A DNA stretch of 42,571 bases, taken from contig NW_019091499.1 in assembly GCF_001949145.1 (NCBI RefSeq), positions 64,001 to 106,571 on the forward strand, written 5' to 3'. Position 1 is the first letter of the stretch. Every line of letters begins with the position of its first letter. The notes under the pieces were generated by a model. The model had not been told where the DNA came from. It saw only the letters and a list, made by a program, of their open reading frames with translations, and did no database searches. The stretch comes from Acanthaster planci. Its lineage: Eukaryota > Echinodermata > Asteroidea > Valvatida > Acanthasteridae. Of this stretch, positions 1 to 10,500 are shown piece by piece. The position numbers and the translations under genes are program-made.

Positions 1-660
1 CTTTTTAAATTTGAATTCTTGCAAGAATTTTGCCGAACATGGGGGTAGTTTTGTGCTCGAAAAGGAGGGAAATTGTTACGTTTTGTTTCCTAGGAAAAAA
101 GGGCCAACAGCAAAAAAGTGGCCTTTGGACAAATTGTAATTAAGAAGTGAACGGCAAAATGAAAACGACGATTCATCAAAGGTCGGCTGTGGACTGGTAC
201 ATGTGAAGTCTGAGATGTACACACAAACAAGAGCCTTGTTTTCTGGCTTTTATATTTTAATTAAAACAAAAAAGAAACTGTGTCTGCAATGCAACAGTTT
301 TTTATAGCTTTTATAGACAACGGTTCTGTGGCTACTTCTCACGATGTTATTGGCCGTGACAGTCAAACAATGATGGTAGATGACGGTCTCATGGAAAGGA
401 TCTGGACCCGGCAGACAGAAGTTAATGAAGCTACCGAGCGGCCGTCTTACCATACAAAGCTACAAAGGTAATAATACAAAAGCTTGCCCGACGTTGTTTA
501 TCGAATTCGTGTATGGTATCAATGGTTATACAATGGCAAGAGAGCCAATCATCGTCAGTATTCGCCGCAGTAAAACGGCTGCGGGTGGCCTCATTCTGTA
601 TATTATATCAGTACACACAGCAAAAGATTTTGTGTACAGTCCATCGAAGTTTTGTTATAG
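1..660. other. Region upstream of the putative CLASP promoter
   Basis: The sequence is AT-rich with few TACATG tracts, unlike what follows. No known gene is recognised. The only coding-like stretch is 317-467, listed separately. The region could be intergenic or the end of an unidentified neighbouring gene. Confidence 0.5.
317..467 (+). other. Exon-like open stretch, unidentified
   Basis: An AG at 315-316 follows a T-rich tract, and a GT donor lies at 468-469 (AAAG|GTAATA). Between them one frame stays open for about 50 codons with a non-repetitive, charged composition that includes TRQTEVNEATERPSYHTK. Entry phase would be 1 and exit phase 2. I do not recognise the peptide. Because this lies upstream of the CRE/YY1 promoter it would belong to another gene, or be a chance ORF; the antisense strand is also open for 67 codons. 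Confidence 0.15.
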
Positions 661-762
661 CGCCCTCTTTTGTAGTGACGATGACGTCACGGATTTGAAG
701 CGCAAATGTCAAAGATGGCGGCATAATGATCATGATTGCGCTGTAATCCGCGGAACAAAACA
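660..762 (+). promoter_or_regulatory. Putative CLASP core promoter (CRE plus YY1 motif)
   Basis: A perfect palindromic CRE, TGACGTCA, lies at 682-689. The YY1-type motif AAGATGGCGGC lies at 712-722, 23 bases further on. YY1 motifs of this form typically sit at or just downstream of the start site of TATA-less housekeeping genes, so transcription probably starts near 700-715 on the + strand. No TATA box is evident. Assignment to CLASP is inferred: no other gene start is visible between here and the CLASP start codon. Confidence 0.5.
700..762 (+). other. Putative non-coding first exon of CLASP
   Basis: The stretch from the YY1 motif ends in a near-consensus donor, AACA|GTGAGT, with GT at 763-764. 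It contains a three-codon upstream ORF (ATG GCG GCA TAA, 715-726) embedded in the YY1 site. It would be spliced to the acceptor at 7236-7237 (TTTCTTTCAG). The 5' boundary is approximate. No transcript evidence is available here. Confidence 0.4.
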
Positions 763-1386
763 GTGAGTTTTAATTTACGATTATCACCTTTGGTGTCTCT
801 GGAATACGACAATAAAAACATGGATGAGCACGTAAGGATATAAAGATTGTTTACATGTTATATTTTGGTTCTAAGTGTTTGCCATAATAAGTTTATAGGC
901 CTAGTTAAAAGATTTGACAATGAATGTTTGATGGCATGTTATGGTTCTACATCACGATTTCCTGGCCTGGCTCTGAGTGACAGGGCATGAACCAGGCCTG
1001 TACATAGTTATAATTTCCTTTCCCTACAGTCAGTTAGTTATTGACGGTCCTTACATTTAGGGGACTGTGCATTTTGGTCCCCCATTGCTGTAGACATGAG
1101 CATTTGGGACCGCAATGGAAATAACATGAATTTACAATTTAATGTTTTTTTTTCTGTGTTACTGTTAGACCATGGAGGTAGAATCTCCATGGTTAGACCT
1201 ATCCCTAGTAATAGTATTACTATTATTAGGCGAATAAATCAAATCAAAAACATGATACTAAGCCTTGCTTCAGGTATGTCAGGAAGAAAGAGTTCCGTAA
1301 TGGGGATTGGAAATTTGGGGACCCAGTTCCTACATGTACATGTTGTAGGCCTATGATAGAATTGAAAGCTACGTCAGGAGTAATTG

Positions 1387-1884
1387 CAGAATACCCCGCC
1401 ACGTGAAAATACCCCCTAAAAATCCGTGGCTGCATAGTCAAGTGGAGGTTGTTATCCTTGCTGCATCAAGGTACTTGTTGTGTACAGCATTGAAGTCATT
1501 CTTGAGAACGAAGCACTGCAACACAAAATGAATGGGGAAGGCAGAAGAATTTTCCCAAGTCCAATTTGGGTCCCTGGGAGCAGCTACACGGATACAGGGA
1601 TAGGAAGTGGGCTTTGTGCGTCCTGCAATGCAAAGTGAATGGGGATGGCAGAAGAATTTTGTAAGTCCAGTGTGGGTCCCGGGGAGCGGATATGGGGATA
1701 CGAAGTGGGCCTTGCGTCCTGCAACACAAAGTGAATTGGGAAGGCCGAAGAATTTTCCTGAGTCCAATGTGGGTCCTGGGGAGCGGCTACGCGGATATGG
1801 GGATAGGAAGTGGGCCTTGTGAATGGAAGCGTGACTCCATATCCGTGGCTAAGAGGTGGGCAAGGTGAGTGGCGGGGTATTCTG
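1387..1884. mobile_element. Non-autonomous element with inverted ends and internal minisatellite
   Basis: A 21-base sequence at 1382-1402, containing GCAGAATACCCCGCCAC, is repeated as a perfect reverse complement at 1869-1889. If the element is CAGAATACCCC...GGGGTATTCTG (1387-1884), its flanks are TAATTG (1381-1386) and CAATTG (1885-1890), a possible 6-base target duplication with one mismatch. AATTG is nearly palindromic, so the exact boundary is ambiguous. Almost all of the interior is a three-copy tandem repeat. There is no transposase, so it would depend on a partner element. Confidence 0.6.
1512..1821. repeat. Tandem repeat of about 96-107 bp, three copies
   Basis: The copies can be registered on the shared CTGCAAxxCAAA start at 1516, 1623 and 1719, giving periods of 107 and 96. 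Each unit contains GAATGGGGAxGGCAGAAGAATTTT-like sequence, then GTCCAxTxTGGGTCC, then GGATAxGGGATAxGAAGTGGGC. The copies have diverged by scattered substitutions and a small deletion in copy 2, so the array is not very recent. Confidence 0.75.
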
Positions 1885-1900
1885 CAATTGTGCCGAAAAC

Positions 1901-2233
1901 TACATTTTAACTTTTGAATTCACCTTGGTAGATGACTGTGATATTATGCTCAACAATGGTCAGTAGGGTTGATGCTATCAAAAAGTTCAGGGTTTTGAGT
2001 TTTGAGGGAAGTTATGAGGGGAAACTGTGAGTGTTTTAACACGTGCCTCATTGTGGATTCAAATTGCATGGCTTGTTTATCAGAAAGAAAGTAAAATTTT
2101 CTCACAATTTGCAATTTGAAGAAATAGGATCAGTGCAATAAAGAGAGTGTTGCCCTTTTTTGGGGGGGGACTTAACAGTTTTGCAAGATTAGGATGACAA
2201 CAAGCTGGGGTCCCTAAATATACAATCTCCTCT
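1901..2233. repeat. Local duplication, copy 1
   Basis: This copy matches 2612-3190 in order and orientation. Both begin TACATTTTxACTTTTGxATTCAC, pass through GAGTGTTTTAACAC and TTTTCTCACAA, then a poly-G run after GAGAGTGTTGCC, then TTGCAAGATTA and TACAATCTCC. It abuts the minisatellite element on its left. No coding potential is seen. Confidence 0.7.
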
Positions 2234-2469
2234 ATACATAAATAGGGCCTAGGCCTAATTATGAATTGTAGAATTTTCCCTTAAAATGTCATGAATGTTA
2301 CAACAGCCATCAGAGAGTAAAAGTGCCTTAAAAGTGGAATTTAGCTAAGACAATTCCTGTTGCATTTACTCAGAATACATTTTTCATGTAGGTTTTTCAG
2401 ACAGGTTTCGTACATGTACTACTGTCAGCCTACAGCAGTACAGGGGCATCAAGTGTTTGTTTGTACGCA

Positions 2470-2567
2470 TATGTACATGTACATGTATAAGCCTACATGT
2501 ACATATTTACATGTAGGCCTACATGTACGTCGACACGTACATATAAGCATACATCATGTACATGTAT
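2470..2567. repeat. (TACATG)n array with small hairpin
   Basis: Runs of TACATG alternate with TACGTCGACACGTAC-like palindromic variants. GCCTACATGT at 2491-2500 pairs with ACATGTAGGC at 2510-2519. Confidence 0.8.
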
Positions 2568-2611
2568 TTATGGAACTCTTGATCCTAGACATGCTATAAG
2601 GGAGACGGGTC

Positions 2612-3190
2612 TACATTTTGACTTTTGGATTCACTTATGATGACATCATACTCAGTAACTGTCAATGTTGGGTTGATGATCAGATGATGTGGATTTGAGT
2701 TTTGAGGGTAGTTACGAGGAGAAACTGAGTGTTTTAACACATGTCACATGCATGACATACATGTACATGTAGTAAGGTCAAATTTGCTTGGCTGGTTTGT
2801 CAGTTCCATGTATGTTACATGCAGTAAGAAAGTCACATTTTCTCACAACTTACAATTTGAAATCCCCCCCAAAAAAGGCTCAGCGCGTCAGTGTCTACAA
2901 ATTCTCCTTGTTCCGGAGAACGATTCCTTCGTGGAATAACCTCCCTGCATCAGCCACCTCTGCTTCATTCTTCTTGTTCGAAACTACACTCAGCACACAC
3001 TAGATAATTCACATCTTATCTTTGGTGCGATATCCCAATGTGAGGGGACTTTGTCAAGTACATGTAGCAGCATAGAAGTAGCCAAATAGAAAGAGAGTGT
3101 TGCCTGTTCTTTTTTGGGGGGGGGACTGACAGGTGTTGCAAGATTAAAATGACAAAAAACTGGGGGATTCCCAAATACACAATCTCCACT
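2612..3190. repeat. Local duplication, copy 2, with an extra insert
   Basis: Collinear with 1901-2233 but diverged. It is interrupted at about 2863-3082 by sequence missing from copy 1 that includes a LINE reverse-transcriptase tail. A short TACATG tract (2758-2771) also lies between matched blocks. Either the insert arrived after duplication, or copy 1 lost it. Confidence 0.65.
2878..3003 (+). mobile_element. LINE (non-LTR retrotransposon) ORF2 C-terminal remnant
   Basis: The frame ending at the TAG of 3001-3003 reads VSVYKFSLFRRTIPSWNNLP and then ASATSASFFLFETTL. The R-T-I-x-x-W-N-x-L-P signature followed by a short Ser/Ala helix and F-x-x-x-L is the usual C-terminal end of CR1/jockey-type ORF2 proteins. 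Only about 40 codons remain, with no catalytic domain, so it is a dead 5'-truncated copy. Confidence 0.6.
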
Positions 3191-3720
3191 TTTAGGACAC
3201 CTGCAGGAAAAAGTTCCATACATGGACATCACTTGAAACCCTGTGCATACATGTAAACCCTAGTATGGGACTCGTCTGAAAAATTCTAAGCATTTCTCTA
3301 ACATGTCTACTTACATAACTGCAAGTCACTACTCTGTGTAACTTGCAGTCCTAAGACTTCCTTGGGTTTGTAATGCTATGAGTTTTTTAATGCAGCCCAG
3401 TTGTCAAATCAGGGTACATTTCTGTTCTGAACAAATTTCACTTTCTCATCAAGTCTTCTCCCCAAAAGCTGTCAAAACTGATTTAATCTCTTGAAATCTG
3501 ATGAATCATGGTTTTAAGACTATGCAACTGACTACACAGTTAGGTTTTTATTCATCACCCTCTCATTCCCAAATGAAAACGATCGAAATACTGGTACATT
3601 GCACACTTTGCATGCATCACACAGCATGGAGGAAGGAAGGATTGCCTAATTATCAATTTATCCATCGAAAATAGTTGTTTTTAAATTTCATTTGGTGTGA
3701 TTGAGGATTCACATTTACCC

Positions 3721-3863
3721 CTGTACACGTAACGTACCGGTACATGTATGTCCGGCAGAAAAAAATTGTGCATTATATACATACATGTACATGTACATGT
3801 AGGCAGTACTGGTACATGTGTGGCACCAGTGATTATGATCATAGAGGTAAAATGTACATGTAG
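3721..3863. repeat. TACATG / TACCGGTAC array
   Basis: Contains TACCGGTACATGTATG, an uninterrupted run of TACATG around 3780-3801, and TACTGGTACATG variants. Confidence 0.8.
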
Positions 3864-4434
3864 GAATGATGACTGTATAATGATCAGAGACAATAATTAC
3901 ATTTCAAAGTGTTCACTGTACACATACTGTACATGTAGCTGTTCTCTGTTCCCCTCATGTTTAGATTTTAGCATTTCTTTGTACATGTATAGGGTAAGTA
4001 TTATCAAAATTAGCCTTTATCTTGAAATAAGGAATTTCACACTGATTCAATAAGAAATAAATAAATCCAAGCTTCTTTGCAGGACTGAACTGCTGAACCT
4101 GACAGTTGTGGATCACTTTCTGTCATCGTCATTTTTCACGTGGACAGTGACTAACAGAGCACTCTGTTTGAAACCTAAAACCTTAAAAGAAACTGATTCT
4201 TTTGAGAATCTCACATATTGTTTCTTGTGTATTTCTTGGGATTGTTTTGGCTACTTGTTTTAAATAAAATTTTACTAAATTGTAGCATTGTTGGCTATCC
4301 CATAAACATGTTGTAAAATTGAACATACATGTATGGGGTAATAAAGTACAAATGTTTCTGTCATTTTAGGCACATTGTTGCAACCACACAGTTTGTCTGT
4401 TTGAGGTTTGTATTGAGGTACAGTAAACTACGCT

Positions 4435-4490
4435 TACATGTATGTACCTGTAATGTACATGTACATGTACCGGTACATGTACATGTACAT
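4435..4490. repeat. (TACATG)n array with central TACCGGTAC
   Basis: The array is roughly mirror-symmetric about one TACCGGTAC, making a palindrome tens of bases long that could extrude as a hairpin. Confidence 0.8.
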
Positions 4491-4947
4491 CTTGGCTGCA
4501 CCCAAGCTGCACCCAAATGTGCTGCACATACATGTATTCTCCATTGTAAGCCGCTGACCTATATTGTGGGTATTGTCAAATGCGCATTCAACCTTTTGTT
4601 GGGCCACTCTTAAATAGCTTACTGTTGCCCGTGGCCTTGTATTTGGTACTGTGAACCAAAACAACTTAGCAAGTTGTACAAGTGTTATGCTGCTTTTAAA
4701 CCTCTGTATACCAGTACATGCTGTATTGTACATGTATAAACCGTACATGTGTACTTGTACTTGTGGACTTTACAGGCAGTGGGCACCCCTCAAACTGTCA
4801 AAGGAACATTTTCAAGAAACATTGGAGGATTGAGGCTGAATGTAATTTTTTTGATACACCCTGTAGATAATCAAAGGATTTTGAAGGATTGAGGGTGATG
4901 CCTAGCAAAAAGGCCGGAGGGGGGGAGCCTGAACAGTGCAATTATAA

Positions 4948-5034
4948 TGTACATGTACAGTGTACATGTACATACATGTATATGTACGTTCCGTACTTGT
5001 ACATGTATGCATACATGTACATGTATGTGTACGT
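4948..5034. repeat. (TACATG)n array beside the hAT-like element
   Basis: Imperfect hexamers end in GTGTACGT at 5027-5034. Those last eight bases are also the proposed target duplication of the element starting at 5035. Confidence 0.8.
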
Positions 5035-5472
5035 CAGTGTTCTAGCTAGGACCATTTTAGTGCCAGATAAATTTTTGGATTGCAAAGCATAGCAAGCACA
5101 ATGAGTGGAGCTCGCGCAGCTCATAGCCGGACTGGATTTGCAACCTCTATTGATACTGCTGTTTGGCTGGTCTTGAGCCAAGACTATGAACATGTGCACG
5201 CTGCTTCAGGGGAGGCTACATTACCAGATTACAATGTATGTATCCCCTCGTTTCACGTCCGGGTCTCATAACAATGCTACATGTAGCTAGACATTCTCAA
5301 CGCTTTCTGATGCTTGAAATACAATTGAATTGGCACATTTTAATTTATATTTCAATTCATTTTTTTGAAAATTTATGCTGGGCAGCACAGCCAATTTGAA
5401 CCCGAGAGCCGGGCGGAAATTTGCAGTACTGGGTGGTGCTGCCTGGCGCTGCCCACCATGGCTAGAACACTG
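5035..5472. mobile_element. Non-autonomous hAT-like DNA transposon (438 bp)
   Basis: The ends are inverted repeats: CAGTGTTCTAGC at 5035-5046 and GCTAGAACACTG at 5461-5472. CAGTG termini are typical of hAT elements, which make 8-bp target duplications. The flanks are GTGTACGT (5027-5034) and GTGTACAT (5473-5480), 7 of 8 identical. There is no transposase; the interior has GCTGGGCAGC / GCTGCC inverted motifs. Caution: the host sequence is rich in TGTACAT, so a flank match could arise by chance. Confidence 0.6.
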
Positions 5473-5769
5473 GTGTACATGTTGTTCAGTGGATATAATA
5501 CTTGTACGGTACCGGTGCTGTACTCCTGCTTACTCAGTGCTGTTCAGTAACACTGAAGTCACATGTAGGTGTATGTATTGGTACAATAACCTCAGTTGCT
5601 TATTTGATGTACATTTAATTGAATTTTAACTTGCACAGATTATTGACCCTTCCTTCTTAAATAGCATTTTCATCTGTTATATAACTTACCGGTATGTGTA
5701 GTCCTATAGATCTCTTTAGATTTTGAAGTCATTTTCTAACAAGGCTAACGAGAACTGACTTTGACTATG

Positions 5770-5875
5770 CATATGTACATGCACACCTGTACATTTGTGC
5801 ACTATTGTACATGTACATTGTACAATGTACATGTACATGTATATGTACAGATGTACATGTACTGGTACATGTATA
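5770..5875. repeat. (TACATG)n array
   Basis: Includes the perfect palindrome TACATTGTACAATGTA and several uninterrupted hexamer runs. Confidence 0.8.
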
Positions 5876-7237
5876 TTCCCAAGTCTGCCCTTGTAGCAGA
5901 GTGTAGCCTTGATTTTAACTTTTTTCTCATGGCCTGGTACCTCAATTCTCCCACTTCAATTTACTATTCATCTTGTGCAGTGATGCACAATGACACTAAG
6001 AAATCCACACCTACATTGTGCCCAATAACTTCAATTCCATTGGTACAATGTACAGTACTTGGTACGGTAGTGTCAACTGTTGCTTTTGTACCAATAGGTA
6101 GTTTCTCACGACGATTTCAATTCTTATGGGAATTGTCAAATGAGCAGCAGACTTTGTAAATTGTAAGGCACTGGATGTTGAGTTCTAGGACTTGTCTTGT
6201 CAACAGTGCATTTGCGGTATTTTTTCCTTGGGGATCTGCACACCGTGTACCAGTATTTGGGTTGATTTACATGTACATGTATGTGCATTCATGTCCATTT
6301 GGTCTTCAAGTGCAGAGGATGCTGAGCATCATATTTGCTGAGGTGGAACCTGTAAGTTAAATTGTTCATATTCAAGATTGTTCGCTCAGAATAGCAGCCT
6401 TCATTTGTAAATGTAAAAATAAGTTATACATGTTGGTGCCTACTTTTAATAAAGGAACGATGTCCATGCACACTGGTTTTCTTGCGCACTGTGCATTGGT
6501 GCAATTTTGTAAGACAGGAGCAAAAAGCAAATCTACCTTTAAATGCTCATTAAATGAAAAAAACTTTTTTGTGAAGTCCTAGAACGTGATAGTTCTGGTT
6601 CCAAGTTACTGGTAATTGTTAAATTTGCTACACATGTGTGGTACCTATTGTACACCTATGGGTAGCTCATGCATGTGATACAACTGCCCTCTTACCACCG
6701 ACAGAATTTCACCTGTGAAACAGTTTGACCCCTGCCATTACCACAGTAGCTTATTCATCTTCAGCACAAGATGCTTGATTGTGTACGTAGCTGTAAACAT
6801 GGCTGAATTGAATTTTTTTTGTTCGTGACTGAAATTTGAGAAAAAGAATTGCTAATCTGACTTGTGTATAATAATTGTAATGACATTGGAAGGTGATCAG
6901 CATTCCTAGAGTGTTGGGATGTCACTTGGTAAACTTGTACAACCTTGGCCAATCCAAATTGCCAATCATCGCCAAGGCATTGTATGTATGAATCGCATGA
7001 TGCACTGCAGACAGACAGATCATGTTTCTGTCTAAAGACAACAGTATCTGAGATATTATTGTAGTCCAGTGTACTTCTGTACATGTAACTCAGTGTTTTT
7101 GTTAACTGTTATGGTCAGTGGTGAGATTATTTAAATGCAGTGGTTGTCATATTTACTCAAGCTGTGAGTATAACGTCACTGTTTTTTGATTCACATACAT
7201 GTACATCATTTTGACTAGTTTTCTTTATTTCTTTCAG

Positions 7238-7367
7238 ATGTGAATGAGACATTGTTTCAACATGGCATCAACCAAGTAAACTCAGTGCTGCCACCAGTAA
7301 CAACCAATCTTGGATTTTTTGAACTAGCAAACTTGAAACTTTTTAGTGCGCAAGTGGAGGCTTCACA
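7238..7367 (+). other. CLASP 5'-UTR part of the start-codon exon, with two uORFs
   Basis: The acceptor TTTCTTTCAG ends at 7237. The leader then contains ATG immediately followed by TGA (7238-7243) and a five-codon uORF (ATG at 7262, TAA at 7277-7279), both out of the way of the main ATG at 7368. Such minimal uORFs usually reduce main-ORF initiation, so translational control of CLASP is possible but unproven. Confidence 0.5.
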
Positions 7368-7550
7368 ATGGCTGACAAAACACTTGATGATATTGTCACG
7401 CAAATCTTGAAGCAAGACACACAGTCTAGGCTCCAAGCTTCTCATGATTTTCAGATGTACTTGTCAGATGAGGACAGCTTGTTAGTATGTGAGAACTTTG
7501 ATCGTCTTGTGGATGGTCTTGTATCATGGGTCAACTGCAGTAACTTCAAG
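7368..7550 (+). CDS. CLASP: CLASP coding exon 1 (TOG1 start)
   Basis: This exon encodes residues 1-61, from the start Met to ...WVNCSNFK, and ends in phase 0 at the donor AAG|GTGAGC. The ATG has A at -3 and G at +4, a good initiation context. LVDGLVSWVNCSNFK matches the conserved LVDGLxxWVxSSNYK of CLASP TOG1 helix A/B, which includes the invariant tryptophan of the tubulin-binding face. Confidence 0.95.
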
Positions 7551-10500
7551 GTGAGCTGTTCATGCTGGCATGCATGTATGTTTTGTTTTATAATCAATTG
7601 TCAATAGGCCTAATACATCAGTCCAGTTCTGAAGAAATTAAAAACAGGAATTTTGGAGGTGAGCTTAAGCCTTCTGCACTCTTACAAGGCCAGGTACCGG
7701 GGGAGGGGTACTAGCACTATAACAAGTAGGGAGAGACTATTAGATACATTGATACTTGGTATGTGCTTGTGTAAGCATGTACATGTAAACCAGACCAATT
7801 CACTTTGAGTGGTTGTTGTGTTGACTGAATAGACTGTGATGAGCAGTACATTTATCGGTACAAGGTATGTATGGTACTGTACGTGCATACACTTACATTG
7901 GTATCAGCATTGCCACAGGAGGTGTGTGTTATTCTCTGACAACAACCCTTATTGACTGTACATGTATGCAAAATTGTCCTTAACCCTTCTATGCTGAAGT
8001 CACTCTTTGGGTCATTTGGTAAACACCTCAAAGAAGCACAGCTGTGTTGTGTTGTGCACTGCACTAACTTTCCCTCACAGGAATATCAGATTGCACTTTT
8101 GTGCTGCCCAACNNNNNNNNNNNNNNNNNNNNNNNNNAAGACCCTGGATCATTTTGTGCGGACAACCTACTGTGTACACACTGAACCTGTGCATGTTTGA
8201 GTTCCATATAGAAACTACATGCTCACCAGTGACTGTGGGCATTTGTGCACATTTGTGCTGTAAAACCATAGGAGGGTTAATACAGGCAATTTACAATAGT
8301 GTGCCTCTGAGATATTGCAACGCGTTGGTCAATCACAATGTGCAAAATCTGTCGACCCAATGCGTGTTTGGAAAGGGTCGGCAGATTTCCTGTGTTGTGA
8401 TTAGCCAACGCGTTGCAACCTCTTGGAGGCACACTATTGTGAATTGCCTGTATTGCAGATGTTTGAAATTGTCCCTTTAGAGCACCTGAAAATCATGAGA
8501 GCAACATACGTACATGTATACCGATAACATGCACTGTACACACATGTACAATGTACTTACCGGTATGCCCTGGTCCAAACATCCAGAAAAAACATTGCAT
8601 TAATTTTAAAAAATTTTTTGTTTCAATTACATGTACACTCCAAGACACCTACACTACTGGTATGAGGGAGAGTCTTTTAACAACAAAAGGCCATCATTTT
8701 AAACATGCAACTGTCTGGTCAACCTGCTCACAACAAAAGATTGTACTCAACAATTTATTGTAGCCAAGGACAGTATTTTCCCACTGATACTCTTTACCTC
8801 AAATGATAACAATCACATTCAGGCAGTTTTGTTGTCAACCTGTCAAAGAAAATAGTGTAATAGAAGTTTGTGTCATAATGCAATGTACATGTAAGCTTGT
8901 GTACATGTGAAATTTCTCCTGCACATGTAGATCTTCTCTACTGTCACTGGAACATGTATTGTACTCATGCTGTCTTGCACTACATGTACACGAAGATGAA
9001 TGTACATGTGCATGTACATGTACACTGGTACATGTGCATGTTTGAAAACATGTGCAGCATTGCATACTGTATAATGGTACACATGTAAATGCCAAAATTT
9101 GAATATCTGCCCCCAAAGTGTATAGGACATATGTACCGTATTCTAAGCATTGAACCTTCATAAAATCAATATCTTTTACTGTATAGAATGGAGCCCTGTG
9201 ATGTACATGTACATGTATGGATGTACATAGGAAAGCACAATATTAATCAGCTGTCTAGTGATTATGAAATTATTTACAGGTACTTGTCATGTAATACAGT
9301 CATTAGAATTCAGTACATGTACAAGTTTCCAAAATTAATGCAGTCTGGCAAAGATTGAATTATATTTTGCACATGTGCAAGGTACATTGTACATGTATAT
9401 ATATGTACAAGTACCACTTGTACATGTACCAGTACATGTACTACATGTACATGCACCAGTATTTTTATGTCCCTGTACACAAACATCTACATGTACATGT
9501 ACTCATGTACCATACTAACCATACAGAAATTGCCCCGTTTACAGGTTCTGGAGAATTCTGTGGCGGCATGTGATCTCATGTATATCATACTCATCCTCAC
9601 ACTTGAATGATTCCCTTCTTCTGTAGTTGTGTGGACCTACGCTTGATATTTTTACCTATTTTGTGGGGACCAAAAATGTTTTGGGGACATGTACATGTAC
9701 CTTTACCTTTAAGGCATTGTCCCCATAACGCGGTGAATGCCTACCCACATGTGACATGGTCTCGAAGTTTTATAAAGTGCAGGTGTACATGTACATGTAG
9801 TTAGAAATCTTGAACAAATGACCACCAACGGTCAGCAGACATGTAAGTCCAGCTTTGTAAAGGACTGTATCTTTTCATTTCAAAAAGTTTGTAGTTCTTG
9901 TCGAAATTATACTAGGCCATAACAAGTGCGACATGGAGTAATACAGGTTGCAAATATGACCAAGGGCAAAAATTGTCTTGAAAGAAGTTAATTTAGGCTA
10001 ATGTTAATTGTGTATTCCAAATTCATGTATCCAGAAAGTCTCCTTATTCAACAACGTGCAACATGACCTTGTATTAATGATTACGGTGCATATTCTGTAC
10101 AATTACTGGTGTATGAGACAGTTTTTTTCCATCCCTATCTGCCTATTGGTCAAGAGTCTGTGTGCAACACAGAACGTGCCACGCGCGCACCAAGTTCATT
10201 GAGGGGGATTCTACTGGACGACTTTCAAAAGGAATACCTGTACATGTATACCATAAAATAGACAGGGATGTTGGGGAAACTGAAAGTAACGTTTTAGAAC
10301 AAAATTTTGGGGAATCCATCATACAAAACTGTATGTTGACTTCCTTTGCCTCTGAATAAAATGGTACCAGTATTTATGAATGGAAATACATGTAAATATG
10401 TACTTGGCTGGCCTTGCTTAGGAGAATGAACGCTGATAATGCCCTCACCTGCGGCTCAGGCATAAGTCAGGTCCATTCTCCTGAGCCGGTCTTAAATGCT

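Larger units (their letters stand above)
763..7237 (+). other. Putative 5'-UTR intron (about 6.5 kb), repeat-rich
   Basis: This stretch runs from the GTGAGT donor to the CTTTCAG acceptor before the start-codon exon. It holds an inverted-repeat element with an internal minisatellite (1387-1884), a local duplication with a LINE remnant (1901-3190), a hAT-like element (5035-5472) and several TACATG arrays. I see no convincing coding exon. Confidence 0.4.
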
